Part shown: in pieces, positions 9,106 through 19,489 of the stretch
Layout of the letters: every line of letters starts with the position of its first letter
How positions within the stretch are numbered: position 1 is the first letter of the stretch
Source: Poriferisulfidus sp963668445
Lineage (GTDB): Bacteria > Pseudomonadota > Gammaproteobacteria > Poriferisulfidales > Poriferisulfidaceae
Direction of reading: 5' to 3'
Length of the DNA: 64,000 bases
NCBI GenBank assembly: GCA_963668445.1
Contig: OY764335.1
Span: 496,001 to 560,000 of the forward strand
The notes under the pieces: model-generated
Seen by the model: the letters and a program-made list of their open reading frames with translations, nothing else
Told to the model about the DNA's origin: nothing
The model's database searches: none
Translations under genes and position numbers: made by a program

Positions 9106-9133
9106 GGTTTCCCTCTGCTGCAGGAACGGCTTA

Positions 9134-9162
9134 ATTGTAGGATAGGCCACATGGCATGTGGA
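9134..9162 (-). promoter_or_regulatory. Promoter with overlapping perfect palindrome
   Basis: On the minus strand a -35-like TCCACA (9162-9157) and a -10 TACAAT (9139-9134) are separated by 17 bases upstream of the lipoprotein gene. The spacer and -35 are covered by a perfect inverted repeat, CCACATG-g-CATGTGG (9147-9161). A repeat in that position is what a repressor operator looks like; which regulator would bind is unknown. Confidence 0.4.
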
Positions 9163-9302
9163 TTTCCAATATAGCACAGGCGCAATCTGCGCTGGGCATG
9201 ATTCGGCGCCATGTCGGATAATAGTTGCAGGCATCATGCGCCTCAGCGGGCTGCAAGTGCTGGGACGCGGCAGTCTAGGCGCACCGCTTGACCTTATCGC
9301 TC

Positions 9303-10439
9303 ATGGAATCGAAGCTCCTATTTCTTGCAGGCCTTATGCTCGCAGGGGTCGTGCAGGCCCAGGAAGCCATGCCGGATTCGGGGCAGCCCGATGACGCGAC
9401 GTATCGGGTCGAAGTTCTGGCTGAAGGCTTGGAATATCCGTGGAGCTTGGCGCAATTGCCGGACGGGTCGCTGCTGATTACCGAAAAAGTCGGCGGCCTA
9501 GTGCATCTCTCGGCGGATTTTCAGACGTGGCGGAGCCTTGCCGGAGTGCCGCAGGTCGCATGGATCGGGCAGGGAGGGCTGCTGGATATCGTGTTGCATC
9601 CCGAGTTCGGGCTGGAGGCGCAGCACTGGATTTATCTGAGTTACAGCAAGCCGTGCTCGACGGGCTTCACGACGGCGTTGAGCCGCTACCGGCTGCGTGA
9701 CGGGGAGCTTGCCGATGGGCAAGTGTTGTTCGAGGCGCGGCCGTGCGGTGGCCTGACGTGGCATTTCGCGGGGCGGCTGGCATTCGATGCCGAGGGCATG
9801 CTGTACTTGACGGTGGGAGACCGCGGCGAACGGATGCGAGCGCAGCAGTTGGACACGCATTGGGGTAAGCTGGTCCGCTTGCATGCGGACGGCCGGGTAC
9901 CGGTAGGCAATCCATTCTTCGAAGAGCCGGGCGCCTTGCCGGAAATCTATTCGTACGGCCACCGCAATGCGCAAGGCTTGGCGCTCCATCCGGAGAGCGG
10001 GGAGATCTGGCTGCATGAGCATGGCCCGCGCGGCGGCGACGAGTTGAATCGGGTGCGCGCCGGCGCCAACTACGGCTGGCCGCGGGCGACGCATGGGCGC
10101 GGGCATATGGGCGGCATCATCAGCGAGTTGACGCATGCGCCGGGCATTGAGCCGCCGCTGTGGCATTGGACGCCCTCGATTGCGCCGTCGGGTCTGGCCA
10201 TTTACGCTGGCGAGCCGTTTGCGGCATGGCGCGGGCAATTTCTGATCGGTGCCTTGAAGCTCCGCCAAGTGCATCGCGTGCGTCTGGCGCCCGGCGGCGA
10301 AGTCGCGGAGGCGGTGCTGCCGCAGCCGCAAGGCGAGCGCATTCGGGATGTGCGCGTGCTGGCGGATGGATTAATCTATATGCTGACGGATGCGGCCGAG
10401 GGGCGATTGCTCCGGCTGGCTCCCGAAGCGGATTTCTGA
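9303..10439 (+). CDS. Periplasmic PQQ-dependent sugar dehydrogenase (YliI/GSDH type)
   Basis: This 378-residue protein belongs to the soluble aldose/sorbosone dehydrogenase beta-propeller family that oxidises sugars with PQQ in the periplasm. It begins with a signal peptide (MESKLLFLAGLMLAGVVQA, cleavage probably before QEA). Family motifs are clear: GLEYPWSLAQLPDGSLLITEK, GGLLDIVLHPEFG, LTWHFAGRLAFD, and the PQQ-site stretch YSYGHRNAQGLALHP followed by EHGPRGGDELN and GANYGWP. No PQQ synthesis genes are in the window, so cofactor supply cannot be judged. The ATG at 9303 was preferred to an upstream TTG because it opens the signal peptide. Confidence 0.88.
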   Translation: MESKLLFLAGLMLAGVVQAQEAMPDSGQPDDATYRVEVLAEGLEYPWSLAQLPDGSLLITEKVGGLVHLSADFQTWRSLAGVPQVAWIGQGGLLDIVLHPEFGLEAQHWIYLSYSKPCSTGFTTALSRYRLRDGELADGQVLFEARPCGGLTWHFAGRLAFDAEGMLYLTVGDRGERMRAQQLDTHWGKLVRLHADGRVPVGNPFFEEPGALPEIYSYGHRNAQGLALHPESGEIWLHEHGPRGGDELNRVRAGANYGWPRATHGRGHMGGIISELTHAPGIEPPLWHWTPSIAPSGLAIYAGEPFAAWRGQFLIGALKLRQVHRVRLAPGGEVAEAVLPQPQGERIRDVRVLADGLIYMLTDAAEGRLLRLAPEADF

Positions 10440-10466
10440 TGGCTGATTGATGCGAGGCATGGCGCC

Positions 10467-12065
10467 ATGACTGGTTTCCCTCCTGTCCGGCTGGTGCAGT
10501 TCAATCCGCTGGTCGGCGATGTGGCGGGCAACCGCGCCCGCATTGAGGCGCATCTGGCGGCCTCGCCCGAGCCTGCGGTCTGGATCTTTCCGGAACTGGC
10601 CCTGTGCGGCTACCCGCCGGAAGATTTATTGCTGCGCGACGATTTTCTGGAGCGGGTGGAGCAGGCGCTGAAGGCATTGGCACAGGCTTGTGGCCCCCAT
10701 TGGCTGATCGTAGGTGCTCCCGTGCGCGAGGGTGGAGCCCTGAGGAACGCTGCGGTCGTGCTGCATCGCGGCGAGCGGCGCGGATGCGCGTGCAAGCGGC
10801 TGCTGCCGCAGTACGACGTGTTCGACGAGCAGCGCTATTTCGAAGCGGGGCGGCAGGCGTGCGTGGTCGAGGTTGCAGGCCGTTCGCTGGGCCTGCTGAT
10901 TTGCGAGGATTTGTGGCAGCCGCAGGTTGCGGCCGAGTTGGCGGCGGCGGGTGCCGAAGCGCTGGCGTGCCTGAATGCCTCGCCGTTCGATGCCGAAAAG
11001 ATGGAGCGACGTCTTGAGGTGGCGTGCGCCCGGGCGTGCGAGGTCCGCTTGCCGGTGTGGTACGTCAATCAAATCGGCGGGCAGGACGAGCTGGTGTTCG
11101 ACGGCGCGAGTTTTGCACTGGATGCTGCGGGCCGGCGCATGGCGCAAGCACCGGCATTCGCCGAAGCGGTGCTGGAGATCACGGCCGCGGAGGACGACTG
11201 GCACGGCGCGCCGATGGTTCCGGACTTGGACGCGGACGCGGCGCTCTACGAGGCACTGGTGCTGGGCATTCGGGACTATGTGGGCAAGCATGCGGCGGCG
11301 GGTGCTTTGGTGGGCTTGTCGGGCGGCATCGATTCGGCGCTGACGCTGGTGCTGGCGGAAGCGGCCTTGGGCGCGGAGCGCTTGGAGGCGGTGCTGATGC
11401 CGTCGCGCTATACGTCCGAAGCCAGCGTCGAGGATGCGCGGACCTTGTGCGGGCGGCTGGGGGCCGCGGCTCGGGAACTGCCCATCGAGCCTGCGTTTGA
11501 AGCACTTCTGGCGACGCTAGGGCCGGAGGCTGCAGAGCATGATTTGGTGCGCCAGAATCTGCAGGCGCGCATTCGGGGCCAATTGCTGATGGCGTTGTCG
11601 AACCGCAGCGGCAAACTGCTGCTGACGACCGGCAACAAGAGCGAGATGGCGGTCGGCTATGCGACGTTGTACGGCGACATGGCGGGCGGCTTTGCGCCGC
11701 TCAAGGATGTCTACAAGACGCGGGTGTACGAACTGGCTCGCTTCTGCAATCGGACCGGGCCGCTGATTCCGGAGAGGATTCTGGAGCGTCCGCCTTCGGC
11801 CGAGTTGAAGGAAGACCAGAAGGATACGGACTCGTTGCCGGACTATGCGGAACTGGATCAGGTGCTGCGCATGTTTGTCGAAGAGGACTGCGCCGTGGAA
11901 GACATCGTGGCTTCGGGGCTGGATGCGGTCATGGTGCAGGAGGTGGCGGCACGGGTGCTCGGCAGCGAGCACAAGCGCCGGCAAGCGCCGCCGGGCGTGA
12001 AAGTGACGGCGCGGGCCTTCGGGCGGGACCGCCGCTATCCGATCACTTCCGGCTACAAGGCCTGA
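10467..12065 (+). CDS. nadE: Glutamine-dependent NAD(+) synthetase
   Basis: NadE amidates nicotinic acid adenine dinucleotide to NAD+ in the cytosol. This 532-residue form has an N-terminal nitrilase-like glutaminase domain (WIFPELALCGYPPEDLL with the catalytic Glu, a Lys in KRLLPQYDVFDEQRYF and Cys in LLICEDLW) and a C-terminal synthetase domain with the PP-loop GLSGGIDSALT and the LLTTGNKSEMAVGYATLYGDMAGGFAPLKD stretch. It can therefore use glutamine directly. It runs in the same direction as the sugar dehydrogenase 27 bases upstream. Confidence 0.96.
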   Translation: MTGFPPVRLVQFNPLVGDVAGNRARIEAHLAASPEPAVWIFPELALCGYPPEDLLLRDDFLERVEQALKALAQACGPHWLIVGAPVREGGALRNAAVVLHRGERRGCACKRLLPQYDVFDEQRYFEAGRQACVVEVAGRSLGLLICEDLWQPQVAAELAAAGAEALACLNASPFDAEKMERRLEVACARACEVRLPVWYVNQIGGQDELVFDGASFALDAAGRRMAQAPAFAEAVLEITAAEDDWHGAPMVPDLDADAALYEALVLGIRDYVGKHAAAGALVGLSGGIDSALTLVLAEAALGAERLEAVLMPSRYTSEASVEDARTLCGRLGAAARELPIEPAFEALLATLGPEAAEHDLVRQNLQARIRGQLLMALSNRSGKLLLTTGNKSEMAVGYATLYGDMAGGFAPLKDVYKTRVYELARFCNRTGPLIPERILERPPSAELKEDQKDTDSLPDYAELDQVLRMFVEEDCAVEDIVASGLDAVMVQEVAARVLGSEHKRRQAPPGVKVTARAFGRDRRYPITSGYKA

Positions 12066-12068
12066 ACT

Positions 12069-13244
12069 TTAGCCGGTCGGTTCCGGCACGCCCACCGGGC
12101 CGTCGTCGATGGGCGGTGCGGGTTCGGTTTCAAGAGGTTCTTCAGGCGTGGCCGGTTCGCCAGCCGTTGCCGGCGCAACCGAAGGTTCGTCGTCGCCGAG
12201 GCCCAGCAGGCTCTTGAACTGGTACCACACACTGTCGGTATCGGCGGAGGGATCCGGGCGATGGCCTTCGGGCACTTCCGAAACGACGATCTTGTCAGGC
12301 TTGCGGGAGGCGGCGTAGGGGCTGCTGGCGCTGCTGTGCAGCGTAATCATCTGGTATTGCCCGGAGAAGTCGTCCGCAGGCAGTTCTTCGATGTCGAAGC
12401 CGACGAAGGAAGCGCCGCTGTCGACGGCATCGCTAAGCCAGTCGCCAGTGGTGGCCATGAAGGAGGGCTCTTCCGCTTCGGTTGCCGCCTTGCGGGCCTC
12501 ATAGCCCGGAAAGTTCAAGTTCCGCACATGGCGGGCATCGTCGGCCAGCTTGTGCATTTCCAGATGCCGGTAGCCTTGCTCCAGATACCAGAGCATCTCG
12601 TCCATGCGCGGCGAGCCGTGGTAGCGTTCCAAGGCATGTTTGGTGCGGTTGACGACGGCCACGTACGCCTTGCGGCGCAAATAGAAATCGGCGACATGCA
12701 ATTCGTAGTCCGCCAGCAGATTGCGGAGGAAGACCGTGCGTTGGCGCGCATCGGCTGCGTACGGCGTGTTCGGGTGGCTGGTCACTAGCAGGGAGAAGCT
12801 TTCGAACGCGATCTTCCACGGGGTCGGATCCTTGTTGTGGCGGATGTATGGAAGCACGTAGTGCAGCAGGGTGCGGCCGTAATCGTAGTACGTAATGCCG
12901 CGCAGGTAGTGCGCGTAGGCGATGTTGGGATGGGCCGGGTTTTGCTCGATGAAGCGCTGGAGGACGGCGATGGCGGTGGCGTATTCTTCCTGGCGGTATT
13001 GGGCGTACGCCATTTCCAGCATGCCGTGCTGCGCGTACGCATCGAACGGGAAGGTGGCCTCCAACTGCTCGAAGGCTTCGATAGCCTTGACGAAGTCGCC
13101 GCCCCGGCGGTAGGAGAGGCCCATGGCGTAGATCTGCCCGGCCGTCTTGCCGCTGTACTCGTCGTCCGGAGCGTCGGGCAGCAGCCCGCAGCCGCTCGCC
13201 AGTATGGCGTAGGCGCAGAGGGATGGGAGGGCGAGAAGGCGCAT
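12069..13244 (-). CDS. bamD: Outer-membrane assembly lipoprotein BamD with C-terminal extension
   Basis: BamD is the essential lipoprotein of the BAM complex that inserts beta-barrels into the outer membrane. A lipobox (ILASG-C) is followed by TPR repeats typical of the family (GLSYRRGGDFVKAIEAFEQLEATFPFDAYAQ, HPNIAYAHYLRGITYYD, YVAVVNRTKHALERYHGSP). The core matches about 245 residues, but this protein has 391: roughly 130 extra C-terminal residues, rich in Pro, Glu, Asp and Ser, with a short YQFKSLLGLGDDEP segment. The ATG at 13244 has an AGG at proper spacing; an ATG nine bases upstream is an alternative. Confidence 0.92.
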   Translation of the reverse strand: MRLLALPSLCAYAILASGCGLLPDAPDDEYSGKTAGQIYAMGLSYRRGGDFVKAIEAFEQLEATFPFDAYAQHGMLEMAYAQYRQEEYATAIAVLQRFIEQNPAHPNIAYAHYLRGITYYDYGRTLLHYVLPYIRHNKDPTPWKIAFESFSLLVTSHPNTPYAADARQRTVFLRNLLADYELHVADFYLRRKAYVAVVNRTKHALERYHGSPRMDEMLWYLEQGYRHLEMHKLADDARHVRNLNFPGYEARKAATEAEEPSFMATTGDWLSDAVDSGASFVGFDIEELPADDFSGQYQMITLHSSASSPYAASRKPDKIVVSEVPEGHRPDPSADTDSVWYQFKSLLGLGDDEPSVAPATAGEPATPEEPLETEPAPPIDDGPVGVPEPTG

Positions 13245-13266
13245 GGCAGGCATCCTGTCGGCTTTG

Positions 13267-13272
13267 ATTATA
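13267..13272 (-). promoter_or_regulatory. -10 element of bamD
   Basis: A perfect TATAAT on the minus strand lies 23 bases before the bamD ATG. No convincing -35 was found. It sits next to the divergent start region of rluD, so the two promoters are back to back. Confidence 0.35.
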
Positions 13273-13279
13273 GCAGTGG

Positions 13280-14263
13280 GTGCTACCATGGGCAGGGCAG
13301 GACAGGGTCGGAAGTTTGGACGGATTGCCGCTGGTGCGCCGCGTGCCGGATGCATGCGACGGGATGCGCATGGATGCTGCGCTGGCGCGCATGCTGCCGC
13401 AGTTTTCGCGGCGCCAGTTGCAGGGCTGGATGCGTGCCGGGCGCGTCTTGGCGGAAGGCGAGCCGGTGCGGGTTCGCGAGCCGGCGCATGGCGGTGAGCG
13501 TGTGGAAGTCTGGCCGCTGGCCGCCGCTCCGTCCGCCTGCGTGGCGCAGGATCTGCCGTTGCATGTGGTGCATGCCGATGCCGATCTGATCGTGTTGGAC
13601 AAGCCGGCCGGTTTGGTGATGCATCCGGCGCCCGGCCACCCAGACGGCACGGTGCAGAATGCGCTGCTGTTCCGCTTTCCCGAGACGGCCCGGCTGCCGC
13701 GCGCCGGCCTGGTGCATCGGCTCGACCGGGATACGACCGGACTGGTAGTGGCAGCACGAAGCGCGGAGGCCCACGCGGCTCTGGCGCAGCAGTTGCAGGC
13801 GCGCACCATGCAGCGGCGCTATCAGGCTCTGGTGCGGGGCGAACTGATTGCGGGCGGCGTGATTGATGCGCCGATCGGGCGGCATCCGCGCCAGCGCCAG
13901 CGCATGTGCGTCCGTGCGGGCGGTCGTGAGGCTCGAACCCATTACCGGGTGCGGCAGCGCTTCGCGGGCTTGACGTTGTTGGATCTACGGCTGGAGACCG
14001 GACGCACGCATCAGATCCGGGTGCATCTGGCGCATCTGGGCAATCCGGTGGTTGGCGACCCGGTGTACGGCGGGCGGGCTCGCGTACCGGCCGGACTGCC
14101 GCCTGCCGCACGCGCCGGCGTCGGCGGCTTCGTCCGTCAAGCGCTGCATGCCTGCGTCTTGCAACTGGAACATCCGGCGAGTCGGGAGGTCTGCGCCTGG
14201 GAAGCGCCGTTGCCGGAAGATTTTCGCGCCTTGCTGGCGCAGTTGGAGACGGCGGATGCCTGA
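13280..14263 (+). CDS. rluD: 23S rRNA pseudouridine synthase RluD
   Basis: RluD forms the pseudouridines at 1911, 1915 and 1917 of 23S rRNA helix 69. The protein has an N-terminal S4-like RNA-binding domain (RMDAALARMLPQFSRRQLQGWMRAGRVL) and the catalytic domain with the Asp of HRLDRDTTGLVV, plus the KPAGLVMHPAPGH and TGRTHQIRVHLAHLGNPVVGDPVYGG motifs. The start is uncertain: GTG 13280 gives 327 residues, but TTG codons at 13316 and 13325, just after a GGAAG, fit the family's N-terminus about as well. RluA or RluC type is less likely given the divergent bamD and following pgeF. Confidence 0.93.
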   Translation: MLPWAGQDRVGSLDGLPLVRRVPDACDGMRMDAALARMLPQFSRRQLQGWMRAGRVLAEGEPVRVREPAHGGERVEVWPLAAAPSACVAQDLPLHVVHADADLIVLDKPAGLVMHPAPGHPDGTVQNALLFRFPETARLPRAGLVHRLDRDTTGLVVAARSAEAHAALAQQLQARTMQRRYQALVRGELIAGGVIDAPIGRHPRQRQRMCVRAGGREARTHYRVRQRFAGLTLLDLRLETGRTHQIRVHLAHLGNPVVGDPVYGGRARVPAGLPPAARAGVGGFVRQALHACVLQLEHPASREVCAWEAPLPEDFRALLAQLETADA

Positions 14264-14984
14264 GGTGCGCTGGATCGTGCCGGACTGGCCGGCTCCTGCG
14301 CATGTGCAGGCTGCGGCGACGACCCGGCTCGGCGGCGTCAGCCGCCCGCCGTGCGAAGGGCTTAATCTGGCGGATCATGTCGGCGATGCGCCTGCCGCCG
14401 TGCAGGCGAACCGCTGCCGTCTGCGGCAAGCACTGGATTTGCCGTCCGAACCCTGCTGGCTGCGCCAGCAGCATGGCGCTTTCGTGCATGACGCCGCGGC
14501 GGGGCCGGCCGATGCCGATGCTTCGTTCGCGTCGCAGACGGGCATCGTATGCGTGGTGCAGACGGCCGACTGCTTGCCGGTGCTGCTGTGCTCGCGAAGC
14601 GGCGACTGGGTGGCGGCCGTACATGCGGGTTGGCGCGGGCTGGCACGGAATATTCTGCAGGCAGCAGTCGACGCGTATCCGGGAGAGCCGGCGGAATTGA
14701 TGGCTTGGCTGGGTCCGTGCATCAGCGCCAAGCATTACGAGGTGGATGCGCCGGTGCGGGCTTTGCTGGGCAGAGGGTTGGCGGGTGCTGCACTGCATGA
14801 GGGGCGCCGCCGCGGGCATTGGCAGATGGATTTGCCGGCGGGGGCGGCCTGGTGCCTAGCTCAAGCCGGCGTGGCAACATGCTTCGGCTGCGGCCTGTGC
14901 ACATACGAGAATGCACGGCAGTTTTTTTCTCATCGCCGCGAACCGCAGTCCGGACGCATGGCCGCACTGATCTGGATGGCCTGA
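14256..14984 (+). CDS. pgeF: Peptidoglycan editing factor PgeF (YfiH)
   Basis: PgeF is a laccase-domain protein that removes mis-incorporated residues at the peptidoglycan precursor level; relatives also act on purine nucleosides. The 242-residue protein has the zinc-binding set of the family: TRLGGVSRPPCEGLNLADHVGD near the start, QTADCLPVLL, VAAVHAGWRGLARNIL and LGPCISAKHYEV. The ATG overlaps the rluD stop by eight bases, so the two are translationally coupled, the usual bamD/rluD/pgeF/clpB neighbourhood. Confidence 0.93.
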   Translation: MPEVRWIVPDWPAPAHVQAAATTRLGGVSRPPCEGLNLADHVGDAPAAVQANRCRLRQALDLPSEPCWLRQQHGAFVHDAAAGPADADASFASQTGIVCVVQTADCLPVLLCSRSGDWVAAVHAGWRGLARNILQAAVDAYPGEPAELMAWLGPCISAKHYEVDAPVRALLGRGLAGAALHEGRRRGHWQMDLPAGAAWCLAQAGVATCFGCGLCTYENARQFFSHRREPQSGRMAALIWMA

Positions 14985-15004
14985 GCGGCCGTGCCGCCAT
15001 CCGG

Positions 15005-15032
15005 TTGAAATTCGCGCCGGGCAGCGCAATTA
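15005..15032 (+). promoter_or_regulatory. Possible heat-shock (sigma32) promoter of clpB
   Basis: The spacer upstream of clpB contains GTTGAAA with TTGAAA at 15005-15010, then 14 bases, then CGCAATTA (15025-15032), which resembles the sigma32 pattern CTTGAAA-N(11-16)-CCCCATNT in spacing and in the -35 but only loosely in the -10. ClpB is a heat-shock gene in proteobacteria, which is why the match is worth recording. Confidence 0.35.
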
Positions 15033-15062
15033 ATTAAGGTATGGAAATATGGCATAGAGACG

Positions 15063-17636
15063 ATGAGCCTTGACAAGTTGACCCAGCCGTTCCAGCAGGC
15101 ACTGCTGGAGGCGCAGTCGTTGGCGGTCGGTCGGGATTGCCCGGAAATCGAGCCGGCGCATGTGCTGTTGGCGCTGCTCGGGCAGCCGAATACGTCGGTC
15201 GGCCCGATTCTGCAAATGGCAGGCGCGGATGCAGGACGGTTGCGTCGCGAATTGACGGCGCATGTGGAGTCTATGCCGCAGATTACGGGCGAGCGCGGCG
15301 AGGTGCGCCCGTCGCGCGATTTGCAGCGGCTGCTCAATGTGAGCGACAAGTTGGCACAGGACCGCGGCGACCAATACATCGCGTCGGAATTGTTTCTGCT
15401 GGCGGGGCAGCAGGATTCGGGCGCGTTCGGCAAACTGCTGCGCGACTGCGGCGTGGACGGCGTGAAATTGGAGCAGGCGATCGAGCAGGTGCGCGGCGGT
15501 GAGCCGGTCGCGGATCCGAACGCGGAACAGCGTCGGCAGGCGCTGGAGCAGTACGCCGACGATCTGACGCAGCGGGCGGAACAGGGCAAGATCGATCCGA
15601 TCATCGGGCGGGACGAGGAGATCCGGCGTGCCATCCAAGTGTTGCAACGGCGCACCAAGAACAATCCGGTGCTGATCGGCGAAGCCGGGGTCGGCAAGAC
15701 GGCGGTCGTCGAAGGCTTGGCGCTTCGCATCATCAATAACGAGGTGCCGGAGAGCATGCGCGGCTGGCGCGTGCTGGCGCTGGATCTGGCGGCGATGGTT
15801 GCCGGCGCTAAGTTCCGTGGCGAGTTCGAGGAACGCCTCAAGGCTGTGCTCAAGGAGTTGGCGCAGCAGGGCGACGGCGTTGTGCTGTTCATCGACGAGT
15901 TGCATATGCTGGTCGGCGCCGGGCGCGCCGAAGGAGCCATGGATGCGGGCAACATGCTCAAACCGGCGCTGGCGCGCGGGGAGTTGCATTGCATCGGCGC
16001 GACGACGCTGGACGAGTATCGCGAGCATATGGAAAAGGACGCGGCGCTGGAACGACGCTTCCAGAGGATCGTGGTGGAGGAGCCGAGTGTGGAGGATACC
16101 GTCGCGATCTTGCGCGGCATCAAGGAACGGTACGAAGTGCACCACGGCATTGAGATCACGGATCCGGCGCTGGTGGCGGCCGCAACGCTGTCGGCCCGCT
16201 ATCTGCCGGAGCGTCGCTTGCCGGACAAGGCCATCGATCTGGTGGACGAGGCGGCGTCGCGCATTCGCATGGAGGTCGAATCCATGCCGGAGGAAATGGA
16301 CCGTCTGGATCGCCGCATGGTGCAATTGCGCATCGAACAGCAGGCATTGCGCAAGGAGGATGATCCAGCCTCCCGCCGGCGGTTGGCGGCCTTGGAGGAG
16401 GAGTTGGAGCGGCTGGAGCGGGAGTACGCGGACCTGAAGGAGGTGTGGCAGGCCGAAAAATCGTCGGTCACCGCGACGGCCGAACTCAAAAAGCGGCTGG
16501 ACCAGGCGCGGATGGACATGGACCGGGCGCGGCGGGCCAACGATCTGGAGCAGGCGGCCGAACTGCAGCACGGCGTCATTCCCGACCTGCAGCGGCAGTT
16601 GGAGCAGGCGCACGGCGCACAGAAGCCGGCCGCGACGCTGTTTCAGGACACAGTGACCGAAGAGGGCATTGCGGAAGTGGTGGCGCGTGCGACCGGCATT
16701 CCGGTGGCGCGCATGCTGGAGGGCGAGCGGGAGAAGCTGCTGCGCATGGAGGAGGTGCTCCATCGGCGCGTGGTCGGCCAAGACGAGGCCGTCCGCGCCG
16801 TCAGCCATGCCATTCGGCGTTCGCGTTCGGGCTTGACGGATCCCGGCCGTCCGGTGGGTTCGTTCCTGTTCCTCGGACCGACCGGGGTCGGCAAGACCGA
16901 GTTGTGTAAGGCGCTCGCCGAATTTCTGTTCGACGACGAGACGGCGATGGTTCGCGTAGACATGTCGGAGTTCATGGAGAAGCATTCGGTCGCCCGTCTG
17001 ATCGGGGCGCCTCCGGGCTATGTGGGCTACGAAGAGGGCGGGCGGCTCACGGAGGCCGTGCGCCGCCGGCCGTACGCGGTCGTCCTGTTGGACGAAATCG
17101 AAAAGGCGCATCCGGACGTGTTCAACATCCTACTGCAGGTGCTGGACGACGGGCGGCTGACGGACGGGCGCGGCCGCACCGTGAGCTTTGCGCATGCGGT
17201 GGTGGTGATGACGTCCAACATTGGCAGCGACACAGTACGGCGCATGGTGCGCGAAGAGCATGGGGCGCTGCAGGAAGCACTTCAGCGGCAGATCGCGGAC
17301 CATTTCCGCCCGGAGTTCGTCAACCGGATCGACGACGTGCTGGTGTTTCGCGTCCTGCAGCGCGAGCAGATCCAGTCGATCGTCCGCATTCAGATGGGGC
17401 GTCTGCGCAAGCGCTTAGCGGAACGAGGGCTACAAATGGAGGTGTCGGAGGGCGCGATTGATTTTCTCAGCAATGCGGGCTACGATCCCGAGTACGGCGC
17501 CCGGCCGTTGCGCCGGGCCTTCCGCACGCATCTGGAAAATCCGCTGGCGCAAGCGCTGCTTGAAGGGACGTTCTTGCCGGGGCAGACGGTGCGCGCCGAG
17601 TTACGGGACGGGACGTTGGCGTTCGACGCGCAGTGA
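15063..17636 (+). CDS. clpB: Disaggregase chaperone ClpB
   Basis: ClpB is the hexameric AAA+ machine that extracts polypeptides from aggregates together with DnaK. The 857-residue protein shows the N-terminal double Clp repeat (MSLDKLTQPFQQALLEAQ onward), the first AAA+ module (Walker A GEAGVGKT, Walker B VLFIDELHMLVGAG), the coiled-coil middle domain (about residues 410-525, rich in Glu/Leu/Arg), and the second AAA+ module (GPTGVGKTELCKALAEFLF, VVLLDEIEKAHPDVFN, and the C-terminal YDPEYGARPLRRAF). Its length is standard. Confidence 0.97.
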   Translation: MSLDKLTQPFQQALLEAQSLAVGRDCPEIEPAHVLLALLGQPNTSVGPILQMAGADAGRLRRELTAHVESMPQITGERGEVRPSRDLQRLLNVSDKLAQDRGDQYIASELFLLAGQQDSGAFGKLLRDCGVDGVKLEQAIEQVRGGEPVADPNAEQRRQALEQYADDLTQRAEQGKIDPIIGRDEEIRRAIQVLQRRTKNNPVLIGEAGVGKTAVVEGLALRIINNEVPESMRGWRVLALDLAAMVAGAKFRGEFEERLKAVLKELAQQGDGVVLFIDELHMLVGAGRAEGAMDAGNMLKPALARGELHCIGATTLDEYREHMEKDAALERRFQRIVVEEPSVEDTVAILRGIKERYEVHHGIEITDPALVAAATLSARYLPERRLPDKAIDLVDEAASRIRMEVESMPEEMDRLDRRMVQLRIEQQALRKEDDPASRRRLAALEEELERLEREYADLKEVWQAEKSSVTATAELKKRLDQARMDMDRARRANDLEQAAELQHGVIPDLQRQLEQAHGAQKPAATLFQDTVTEEGIAEVVARATGIPVARMLEGEREKLLRMEEVLHRRVVGQDEAVRAVSHAIRRSRSGLTDPGRPVGSFLFLGPTGVGKTELCKALAEFLFDDETAMVRVDMSEFMEKHSVARLIGAPPGYVGYEEGGRLTEAVRRRPYAVVLLDEIEKAHPDVFNILLQVLDDGRLTDGRGRTVSFAHAVVVMTSNIGSDTVRRMVREEHGALQEALQRQIADHFRPEFVNRIDDVLVFRVLQREQIQSIVRIQMGRLRKRLAERGLQMEVSEGAIDFLSNAGYDPEYGARPLRRAFRTHLENPLAQALLEGTFLPGQTVRAELRDGTLAFDAQ

Positions 17637-17660
17637 CGCGGCGCATGGCCGCCGCAGGCA

Positions 17661-19379
<1,719 letters not shown>

Positions 19380-19451
19380 GGACGGAAGCAGGGGCGAATC
19401 GCGTGCGGACGAGGCCATGATACCGAATCCGAAGCGGGCGGAGCCCGGTGC

Positions 19452-19457
19452 TATACT
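19452..19457 (+). promoter_or_regulatory. -10 element of the LysR-family gene
   Basis: TATACT at 19452-19457 is placed 23-32 bases before the possible start codons of the LysR-type gene, in the divergent spacer with proS. No clear -35 was found. Confidence 0.3.
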
Positions 19458-19489
19458 GGCGCCTGTCCTCATTGCGCAGCATGCCCGCC

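Noticed and set aside
13245..14819. Extension of the bamD frame far upstream
   Set aside because: The extra ~520 residues are antisense to rluD and pgeF; the lipoprotein signal marks the true start near 13244.
15025..15036. TTAATTAA-like palindromes (also near 21962)
   Set aside because: Two short AT-rich matches in spacers have no further shared sequence and are likely chance.
14930..17111. Long open frames antisense to clpB
   Set aside because: They are low-complexity shadows of the clpB codons in GC-rich DNA and show no domain or ribosome site.
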